Below, one piece after another: positions 5,197 to 10,816 of a stretch of DNA of 12,181 nucleotides (its first letter is position 1; every line of letters begins with the position of its first letter). The notes under the pieces are model-generated. The model did no database searches. It was not told where the DNA came from and was given only the letters and a program-made list of their open reading frames with translations. Position numbers and translations under genes: made by a program. The stretch comes from Candidatus Iainarchaeum sp. GTDB taxonomy: Archaea; Iainarchaeota; Iainarchaeia; Iainarchaeales; JAFCFF01. The stretch lies in assembly GCA_017608775.1 (NCBI GenBank), contig JAFCFF010000015.1, positions 1 to 12,181 of the forward strand, given 5' to 3'.

Positions 5197-8043
5197 ATGG
5201 ATTTCAAGGCTACTGAAACAGAGGTAAAAAAGCATTGGGAAGATATAGATCTTCCTAAGTTGAGAAAAGAGAAAAGAGCAAAGGGAAAGAAGTTTTTCTA
5301 TCTTGACGGCCCTCCCTACGTAAACGTTAAACCACATGCAGGAAACTTTTTTACGAGAATTTTAAGGGATTCATATTTAAAGTTCAAGCAGCTACAAGGA
5401 TATAACGTCTGGCTAAAGCCTGGTTTTGATACACATGGCTTGCCTGTTGAGGTTGTTGTTGAAAAGCAGCTTAAATTAGGAACAAAGAAACAAATTCATG
5501 AGTTTGGGGTCGCTAACTTTGTTGAGGAATGTAGAAAGCATGCTCTGGCATACAAGGAATTATGGATAGATTTTTATAAAGACATAGGACACAACGAGTG
5601 GGATTTGGACGATCCTTACATAACCATGAGAAACGAATATATTTCCTCAACCTGGAGATTTTTCAAGGCTGCCGAGGAAAAAAAACTACTTTACAAGGGA
5701 AAAAAGACAGTTCCTTTTTGCCCAAGATGTGAAACAGCGTTGTCCTCCCACGAGGTTGCTCAGGAGTATCAGCAAGACACAGATTATTCAATTTACGTTA
5801 AGTTTCCTGTTAAAAACAAGGAAAAAGAGTTTTTTTTGGTATGGACAACAACTCCATGGACCCTGGTTTCAAACCTAGCCATAACAATAAACAAGGACTT
5901 TGACTATGCTCTTCTTGATTACAAGGGAGAAAAGCTGTGGATAGCAAAGGACACCTTGGAAAGACTTGTTGATAACAAAGTCTTTGATGAAAAACCAAAC
6001 ATTTTAGAAGAAAAAAAAGGAAAAGAACTGCTTGATTTGCAATATACAAATCCTTTGGAAGAGAAAATACCCTACCACAAAACAATAAAACACATTGTTG
6101 TTCATGACGACTATGTTTCCCTGGAAGAGGGAACAGGCTTGGTTCACACAGCTCCAGGACATGGAGAGGAGGATTATGAAACAGGACTAAAGTATAATCT
6201 ACCGATATTTTCCCCTGTGTCTGACTCTGGTCATTTCACAGAGGAGGCAGGAGATTTCTCAGGAAAGCTGATTTTTGACGCCAACAGGGAAATTCTGGAT
6301 TTCCTAAAAGAGAAAAACGTTTTGTTAAGAGAGGAGACATACATACACTCCTACCCACATTGTTGGAGATGCAGGACAAAGTTGTTTTACAAGGCCTCAA
6401 CAGAATGGTTTGTAAAGATGACTGCCTTAAAAAACAGGTTGATAGAGGAAAACAAGAAAATCCTATGGCAGCCTAAATGGGCAGGAGAGAAAAGATTTGG
6501 GGACTGGCTGAAAAATATAAGGGACTGGAGCATCTCAAGAAAGAGATTCTGGGGCATTCCTCTTCCTATATGGGAATGTGAGAAATGCGATAAAAGAATT
6601 GTCTTTGGTTCAAAACAAGAGCTTGAGAAAGTTTATGGCAAGGAAATAAAGGATTTGCACAAACCATACATAGATGAAGTTAAACTAAAATGTGAGTGTG
6701 GGGGGGAGATGAAAAGAGTTGAGGAGATAGCAGATATCTGGTTTGACTCAGGAGCAGCTCCCTGGGCAAGCTTGGCACACTATGAAAACTCCGAAGAGTT
6801 GTTTAACGAGTTGTTTCCGGTTGACTTTATAACAGAGGGCTCAGACCAAACAAGAGGCTGGTTTTACTCTTTACTAGCGGAAAGCGTTCTTCTTTTTGAT
6901 AAGGCATCTTACAAGAAAGTTCAGGTTAACGGGCTTGTTCTTGACGAGAAGGGAGAAAAGATGTCAAAATCTAAGGGAAACGCTATCGATCCCCTAGAGC
7001 TTCTTCAAAAATACCCAGCGGATTCCCTAAGATGGTATCTGCTTGCGGTTTCTCCGCCATGGAATGACTTTTCAATAATAGAAAGGGATTTCTCTCTTTA
7101 CACAAAAGGATTAAACACATACTACAATCTATTCACCTTTGTCCAAAAATACTTTGAACTTTATAACTTCTCACCAAAGGAAAATCTAGATAAGCTAGCA
7201 AACAAGCTGGAGATAGAAGACAAATGGATTTTAAGCAGATTCACAAATCTAAAAGAAGAAACAGAAAAGGGATTTGAGAACATGGAAAACCATGTTCCTG
7301 CAAGAGCCTTGTATGACTTTATTCTAAACAACCTAAGCAGGGATTACATAAAGTTTGTTAGGGAAAGGATAAAAGAGGGAAACAAAAGAGAGCAGGTATT
7401 TGAGGTTCTTCACTTTGTTCTAAATGAACTTCCAAAGTTTTCAACACCAGTGATTCCATTCCTATCCGAGAAGATTTATCAAAGCTATAAGTTCAGAAAG
7501 AAAAAAGAAAAGTCTGTTGTTTTGGAGGAATGGCCTGACTTCTCTTTCAGGGATGAAAAGCTAGAGGAAAAGATGAAAAAAGTTTTGGAAGTTATTGAAA
7601 AGGCTTTAGCAATAAGAGACAGGGAGAAAATTCCTGTAAGGCAAGCACTGAAAACCCTAAAAACAAACTCAGACATAGAGGAAGGAGAGCATATTGTGAA
7701 AAGAGTTGTCAACGTGAAAAATATAAAGTATTTTAAAAAAGAGGGAAACATAGAGGTAGAGCTTGATCTTAGAATCGACAAGGAACTTTTAAGTGAAGGG
7801 ATAACAAGGGAGTTTACAAGAAGGATTCAAGATATGAGAAAGAGTTTAGGTTTGATAGAGACAGATTTAATAGAGGTTTCAATCTTAGGAGATAAAGAAA
7901 CCCTAGGCTTAATTGACAAAAAAACCCTTGAGAAAAACACAAACACAAAAAGGCTTTACCTTGATAAGGAGATAAAGCCGGACTTAGAAAAAACACACAA
8001 AATAAAAGACAAGGACTTCAGAATTTTAATAAAAAAAGCATAG
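5197..8043 (+). CDS. ileS: Isoleucyl-tRNA synthetase
   Basis: A 948-residue class I synthetase that charges tRNA-Ile with isoleucine. The signature region is YLDGPPYVNVKPHAGN, with HAGN (47-50) in the HIGH position. KMSKS is at 588-592. The CP1 editing domain has WTTTPWTL (216-223) and HTAPGHGEEDY with Asp326, the conserved editing aspartate. Cysteine pairs for zinc are C175/C178, C389/C392 and C461/C464 with C499/C501. SRKRFWGIPLPIW and EGSDQTRGWFYSLL distinguish IleRS from ValRS and LeuRS. The C-terminal part is a helical anticodon-binding domain and tail. Length is near bacterial IleRS and shorter than many archaeal ones. The loss of the second HIGH histidine is the oddity; all other motifs are intact. 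Confidence 0.96.
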   Translation: MDFKATETEVKKHWEDIDLPKLRKEKRAKGKKFFYLDGPPYVNVKPHAGNFFTRILRDSYLKFKQLQGYNVWLKPGFDTHGLPVEVVVEKQLKLGTKKQIHEFGVANFVEECRKHALAYKELWIDFYKDIGHNEWDLDDPYITMRNEYISSTWRFFKAAEEKKLLYKGKKTVPFCPRCETALSSHEVAQEYQQDTDYSIYVKFPVKNKEKEFFLVWTTTPWTLVSNLAITINKDFDYALLDYKGEKLWIAKDTLERLVDNKVFDEKPNILEEKKGKELLDLQYTNPLEEKIPYHKTIKHIVVHDDYVSLEEGTGLVHTAPGHGEEDYETGLKYNLPIFSPVSDSGHFTEEAGDFSGKLIFDANREILDFLKEKNVLLREETYIHSYPHCWRCRTKLFYKASTEWFVKMTALKNRLIEENKKILWQPKWAGEKRFGDWLKNIRDWSISRKRFWGIPLPIWECEKCDKRIVFGSKQELEKVYGKEIKDLHKPYIDEVKLKCECGGEMKRVEEIADIWFDSGAAPWASLAHYENSEELFNELFPVDFITEGSDQTRGWFYSLLAESVLLFDKASYKKVQVNGLVLDEKGEKMSKSKGNAIDPLELLQKYPADSLRWYLLAVSPPWNDFSIIERDFSLYTKGLNTYYNLFTFVQKYFELYNFSPKENLDKLANKLEIEDKWILSRFTNLKEETEKGFENMENHVPARALYDFILNNLSRDYIKFVRERIKEGNKREQVFEVLHFVLNELPKFSTPVIPFLSEKIYQSYKFRKKKEKSVVLEEWPDFSFRDEKLEEKMKKVLEVIEKALAIRDREKIPVRQALKTLKTNSDIEEGEHIVKRVVNVKNIKYFKKEGNIEVELDLRIDKELLSEGITREFTRRIQDMRKSLGLIETDLIEVSILGDKETLGLIDKKTLEKNTNTKRLYLDKEIKPDLEKTHKIKDKDFRILIKKA

Positions 8044-8123
8044 TGATAGCTGTTCTCACATAATAACTGAAAAACTTATCTTAAACACAAAACATAAAAA
8101 AACAAACAACTAGTATTAATTAG

Positions 8124-8130
8124 AAGGAGG
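8124..8130 (+). promoter_or_regulatory. Strong Shine-Dalgarno sequence deciding the start at 8138
   Basis: AAGGAGG lies 7 nt before ATG 8138 and excludes the earlier in-frame TTG 8132, which would overlap it too closely. It is the strongest such site in the window. A weak TATA candidate (ACATAAAAA, about 8091-8100) would give a leader just long enough to carry it. Confidence 0.6.
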
Positions 8131-8137
8131 TTTGAAA

Positions 8138-8536
8138 ATGGCCTTGGAAATTTCTATCATATTGGCAAGGTTTTGGGGAATTCTTATGGTGGTTGTATGC
8201 CTACTTTTTCTTGTAAGAAAAAAATCATTGGACTATATTTTCAGAGCATCCAAAGATAAAGCCTTTATGCTTATTTCAGGCTATCTGGCGTTTATACTAG
8301 GCTTAATTACCGTAATTTTACATAATATATGGGTTGCTGACTGGAGAGTTGTCATAACTGTTTTTGGGTGGTTTTCCCTAGTCAAGGGGGTTGCGAGGAT
8401 TGGGTTTCCGGAGTTCGTCCAAAAGGCAATACAGGGATTTAAAAACAAACCAGCCATTCTTATCAATGCATTGCTGATCTTTGTAATCCTCTTAGGCGCA
8501 TGGTTAATTTGGATGAGTTGTTTTCAAGCAGTTTAA
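8138..8536 (+). CDS. Four-helix integral membrane protein, function unknown
   Basis: A 132-residue hydrophobic protein. Likely membrane helices are about residues 6-24, 41-61, 68-84 and 109-130. The most distinctive part is the middle: GYLAFILGLITVILHNIW, then ADWRVVITVFGWFSLVKGVARIGFPE. This gives a pattern of His-Asn-x-Trp in helix 2, W-T/V-x-x-GW in helix 3, then a lysine and arginine at the membrane edge. The combination resembles small uncharacterised membrane proteins that I associate with CPR bacteria and DPANN archaea, but I cannot name a family. It lies between ileS and the antiporter on the same strand with gaps of 94 and 62 nt, so it may be transcribed alone. Confidence 0.75.
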   Translation: MALEISIILARFWGILMVVVCLLFLVRKKSLDYIFRASKDKAFMLISGYLAFILGLITVILHNIWVADWRVVITVFGWFSLVKGVARIGFPEFVQKAIQGFKNKPAILINALLIFVILLGAWLIWMSCFQAV

Positions 8537-8570
8537 ACAACATCCAAAAATCTATCTCTAAAAGGAAAAA

Positions 8571-8578
8571 AATATAAA
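8571..8578 (+). promoter_or_regulatory. TATA box of the antiporter gene
   Basis: AATATAAA is centred about 25 nt before the ATG at 8599. No ribosome-binding sequence lies between them, so the antiporter message is probably leaderless. Confidence 0.45.
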
Positions 8579-8598
8579 AAGAAAGACAGTATTTTATC

Positions 8599-9792
8599 AT
8601 GCTTGGGCCTATAATATTCATACTTGTTGTTCTTGTTCTCTCATATTTGTTTGGGGAGTTCTTCAGACACTTTGGAATTCCAAAGGTTTTTGGATATGTA
8701 TTAAGCGGTTTGTTTCTAACACTGCCTGCCCTAAAAATGGCTTTTTTCACTGAAACAAATCTTGAAATTCTGAAGTTCCTGGCTGACATTGGCCTGATTC
8801 TGTTGTTTTTCTTTGTTGGCCTGGGAATAGACTTTAGAAAGATGAGAAGTTTTTGGACAACCTCTATCTATGCTGGTTTTTTCAACACCCTGTTTCCCTT
8901 CCTTGCTGTTTTCCTGATATCCCTAACTTTTCAGCTTCCGGTAGAGGTTGCCTTGATTGTTGGTTTGGCAGCGGCAATGAGTGCTCAGATTATTTCAATA
9001 GACATTCTTGAGGAGCTAAACCTTCTTAGAACAAAGCTCGGAGAGCTAATTCTTACCATAGGAATCTCCTCAGATGTTATTCAGCTTTTTTTTCTTGTGT
9101 TTTTGGTCTCGCTTCTAAACATTCCGATATCAACATTGTCTTTTTTCCAGGTTTTACTTAACATAGTTCTTTTTGTTGTTGTCTCGGTTATTTTCTACTT
9201 TGTAATTGCTCCGTTTGCCTTAAGATTTTTTGAGGAGGAAAAAAACGAGGTTAGCTTGTTTACCGGCATTTTCATACTCAGCCTTTTCATGGCCTTGCTT
9301 TCCGAAGCCCTTGGCCTAAGTGTTTTTGTTGGTGCTTTGGTTGCAGGAGTTATAATAAGGCACCTCTTGACAAGGGAGAAAAAAGCCCACAAGATATGGG
9401 AGGAACACTTTATAGCAAAGACAGTGCATGTCATAAGCTTTGGTTTCTTTATTCCCTTGTTTTTTGTATGGGTGGGAATAAACGCCCTGCTTCCCAAAAC
9501 CCTTGACAATCTTTCGTTTACACTTACAATAACAATTCTTGCGATTGCTGGAATCATATTTGGAACGCTTTTGGGAGTTTATCTTGTAAGAAAAAGCTTT
9601 AGAGAAGGTCTTGTGGCCGGAATTGCTCAGGCAGGTAAGGGAGACATGGATTTGATAATTGCTGTTATAGCTCTGTCCTCTTCTTTGATAAGTCCTCAAA
9701 TTTACTCCTCCATAATCTTTATGTCCCTGTTTTCAATACTTTTAGCTCCACTGCTTTTTAGGTCTGTGATTCACTACTACTTCAAAAAATAG
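8599..9792 (+). CDS. CPA2-type cation/proton antiporter
   Basis: A 397-residue polytopic membrane protein with about 12-13 hydrophobic helices, matching the Na+/H+ exchanger domain of the CPA2 (Kef/NapA/GerN) family. Family features include FGIPKVFGYVLSGLFL near residue 25, FLADIGLILLFFFVGLGIDF (60-79), GELILTIGISSDVIQLF (148-164), GLSVFVGALVAGVIIR, and a closing KGDMDLIIAVIALSSSLI. The core ion-binding Asp159 is present, but the preceding residue is Ser158, where electrogenic members have Asp and KefC-type members Gln. There is no C-terminal RCK/TrkA-N domain, so NAD(H) or glutathione gating is not expected. It probably exchanges Na+ or K+ for protons at the cytoplasmic membrane; the ion cannot be told from the sequence. 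Confidence 0.88.
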   Translation: MLGPIIFILVVLVLSYLFGEFFRHFGIPKVFGYVLSGLFLTLPALKMAFFTETNLEILKFLADIGLILLFFFVGLGIDFRKMRSFWTTSIYAGFFNTLFPFLAVFLISLTFQLPVEVALIVGLAAAMSAQIISIDILEELNLLRTKLGELILTIGISSDVIQLFFLVFLVSLLNIPISTLSFFQVLLNIVLFVVVSVIFYFVIAPFALRFFEEEKNEVSLFTGIFILSLFMALLSEALGLSVFVGALVAGVIIRHLLTREKKAHKIWEEHFIAKTVHVISFGFFIPLFFVWVGINALLPKTLDNLSFTLTITILAIAGIIFGTLLGVYLVRKSFREGLVAGIAQAGKGDMDLIIAVIALSSSLISPQIYSSIIFMSLFSILLAPLLFRSVIHYYFKK

Positions 9793-9802
9793 CAACTTTG
9801 AG

Positions 9803-9808
9803 AAAAAT
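9803..9808 (-). terminator. Oligo-T terminator of tRNA-Gln
   Basis: On the minus strand, just after the tRNA 3' end, the sequence reads CTTTATTTTTCTC. The ATTTTT run is a normal archaeal termination signal, and it lies in the 20-nt gap before the convergent antiporter stop. Confidence 0.35.
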
Positions 9809-9812
9809 AAAG

Positions 9813-9885
9813 TAGGGCTGTCCGGATTTGAACCGGAGTCATGAGGTCCAAAACCTCATATGCTTGACCACTACACCACAGCCCT
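9813..9885 (-). tRNA. tRNA-Gln (anticodon UUG)
   Basis: A complete cloverleaf of 73 nt on the minus strand. The acceptor stem AGGGCTG pairs with CAGCCCT and the discriminator is A (9813). The D arm is GTGT with GCAT, including two G-U pairs, and the loop contains AGTGGTC. The anticodon stem TGAGG pairs with CCTCA, with loop TTTTGGA placing anticodon TTG at 9851-9849. The T arm is TCCGG-TTCAAAT-CCGGA. CCA is not encoded and no intron is present. The A1-U72 pair is typical of archaeal tRNA-Gln. In archaea it is first charged with glutamate and then amidated by GatDE; gatE lies less than 1 kb away. Confidence 0.97.
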
Positions 9886-9910
9886 TACAATAAACTAAAT
9901 GAAATCCAAG

Positions 9911-9920
9911 ATTTTTAAAG
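9911..9920 (-). promoter_or_regulatory. TATA box of tRNA-Gln
   Basis: The minus strand reads CTTTAAAAAT, centred about 30 nt before the first base of the tRNA at 9885. This fits a transcript start a few bases upstream of the mature 5' end. Confidence 0.4.
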
Positions 9921-9927
9921 TTATTTT

Positions 9928-9965
9928 ATTTTAAACCTTTCCCTGTTTTTATATTAAAAAGGTGA
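9928..9965 (+). promoter_or_regulatory. Promoter and ribosome-binding site of the small zinc-finger gene
   Basis: ATTTTAAA (9928-9935) is a TATA candidate giving a start near 9958. GGTGA at 9961-9965, matching the archaeal anti-Shine-Dalgarno, precedes ATG 9970 by 4 nt. The TATA lies back to back with that of tRNA-Gln. Confidence 0.4.
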
Positions 9966-9969
9966 ATCA

Positions 9970-10152
9970 ATGCTCTGGCCGTTTGGAAGGAAAAAAGAGG
10001 AAGAAAAAGTAGGGGAAAAATCAGAAACCCCTCTCTCAAGGGAAAAATGCGCTTTGTGCAATCAGATCGGAGCAGACAAGAAATGGGCAGGACAGTGGTG
10101 GCACACAAAATGCCTAAGAAAAGCAAGAAAAATAGCAAAGGGCATGGTTTAG
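9970..10152 (+). CDS. 60-residue zinc-finger-like protein, function unknown
   Basis: A small very basic protein. Residues 27-48 carry a likely zinc site, C27-A-L-C30 then H45-T-K-C48 (KCALC ... WWHTKC), a compact CxxC/HxxC finger. The N-terminus MLWPFGRKKEEEK is a short hydrophobic/charged leader and the C-terminus (LRKARKIAKGMV) is a basic helix, which would suit nucleic-acid or ribosome binding. The start is fixed by GGTGA four bases upstream. The stop overlaps the convergent winged-helix gene by 4 nt. I do not recognise a named family, and zinc binding is inferred from the cysteine/histidine spacing. Confidence 0.72.
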   Translation: MLWPFGRKKEEEKVGEKSETPLSREKCALCNQIGADKKWAGQWWHTKCLRKARKIAKGMV

Positions 10153-10490
10153 TTTTTACCTCTTGTTTTTAGTTTTATTTTTCTTTTACCTATATCCCTA
10201 ACAGACTCTCTTACCAACTTTTTGTCAAGTTCAATCAGTTCTTTTACAACTGGGTTTTTATAGTTTAACTTATACATTTTTGCTTTCCCAACTTTCCTTG
10301 TATAAACAACTATTTTTCTTTTTAACAGCTTTTCCCAAAAGGTTTCCAAGCTATTCCACGATATATTTGAATATCTTGAAATATCTTTTTTTGAGTAGTC
10401 GAACTCTTGGTTTTCTATCAAAAAGTCAAACACTCTTATTATTGGATAGTCTCCAAAAAACTCTACAAAAATTGATTTATTTCTCTTCAT
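10149..10490 (-). CDS. Winged-helix DNA-binding protein
   Basis: A 113-residue basic protein. Residues about 14-80 have a winged-helix pattern: helix PIIRVFDFLIEN, helix SKKDISRYSN, recognition helix SWNSLETFWEKLLKR, then wing IVVYTRKVGKAKMYKLN. A C-terminal helix NPVVKELIELDKKLV follows and may mediate dimerisation. This resembles small archaeal winged-helix regulators whose targets are mostly unknown. The ATG at 10490 has GTGAT (10499-10495) just upstream as ribosome-binding site. The start is flanked by an inverted repeat at 10490-10509, which suggests autoregulation. It is divergent from the gene at 10559, with 68 nt between them. Confidence 0.75.
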   Translation of the reverse strand: MKRNKSIFVEFFGDYPIIRVFDFLIENQEFDYSKKDISRYSNISWNSLETFWEKLLKRKIVVYTRKVGKAKMYKLNYKNPVVKELIELDKKLVRESVRDIGKRKIKLKTRGKN

Positions 10491-10509
10491 CCTATCACTG
10501 TTTATAGGA
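10490..10509. promoter_or_regulatory. Inverted repeat at the winged-helix gene start, candidate operator
   Basis: TCCTAT and ATAGGA flank an 8-nt spacer (CACTGTTT). The repeat covers the predicted transcript start, ribosome-binding site and first base of the winged-helix gene. Six-base arms are only modest evidence. Confidence 0.3.
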
Positions 10510-10527
10510 AATATACTAAGAAAATAG

Positions 10528-10535
10528 TTTAAATA
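10528..10535. promoter_or_regulatory. Shared divergent TATA region
   Basis: TTTAAATA on the plus strand is centred 27-28 nt before ATG 10559, predicting a leaderless message for the plus-strand gene. Read on the minus strand (TATTTAAA) it would place the winged-helix transcript start near 10504, just ahead of that gene's ribosome-binding site. One near-symmetric element may therefore serve both genes. Confidence 0.4.
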
Positions 10536-10558
10536 TCTTACTCTAAAAGTTTCAATAA

Positions 10559-10816
10559 ATGAAACTTTCTAAAATAGTAATTAGAAAAAAGATTTTATAC
10601 AAATTAGCTAGACATAAATTTCGGGGAGGCAAGCATACATCTGTAGAAAGTGTTGCGAGAGGCTTTCCTAAAGAATTTATAAAAGATGTTAAAACTGAGA
10701 TTAAGGAATTGATACGCGAAGGTTTTATAAAAGTAAAATCCACTCATTATGGAATTCATGTTTCATTAAGTATGGATAAAAAAGAAGAGATTGAGAAAAT
10801 AATTTTTAATGATTAA
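10559..10816 (+). CDS. Small basic winged-helix-like archaeal protein
   Basis: An 85-residue basic protein: KILYKLARHKFRGGKHTSVE, then ESVARGFPKEFIKDVKTEIK, then EGFIKVKSTHYGIHVSLSMDKKEEIEKII. The order of a basic N-terminus, two helices and a strand pair (FIKVKSTHYGIHVSL) suggests a small winged-helix fold. The HTSVE...RGFP...THYG.HVSL pattern resembles a small conserved archaeal family I have seen annotated only as hypothetical. The start ATG 10559 fits a leaderless promoter. Its stop region overlaps the convergent gatE stop by 4 nt. Low GC content is similar to the modules in the left third. A nucleic-acid-binding role is an inference; an antitoxin role is possible but no toxin is adjacent. 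Confidence 0.68.
   Translation: MKLSKIVIRKKILYKLARHKFRGGKHTSVESVARGFPKEFIKDVKTEIKELIREGFIKVKSTHYGIHVSLSMDKKEEIEKIIFND

Noticed and set aside
7279..7296. Hairpin AACATGG-AAAA-CCATGTT inside ileS
   Set aside because: It lies in the middle of the coding region (ENMENHVP) with no T-run and no gene boundary, so it is probably a coding coincidence.
8044..8137. Possible small RNA or riboswitch between ileS and the membrane protein
   Set aside because: The 94-nt gap is AT-rich with no stable stem beyond 4-5 bp and no known motif. It holds at most a weak TATA box and the ribosome-binding site.
9195..9699. Minus-strand open frames of 120 and 127 codons within the antiporter gene
   Set aside because: They overlap each other and the antiporter, have no promoter or ribosome-binding site, and their composition is that of antisense translation of membrane helices.
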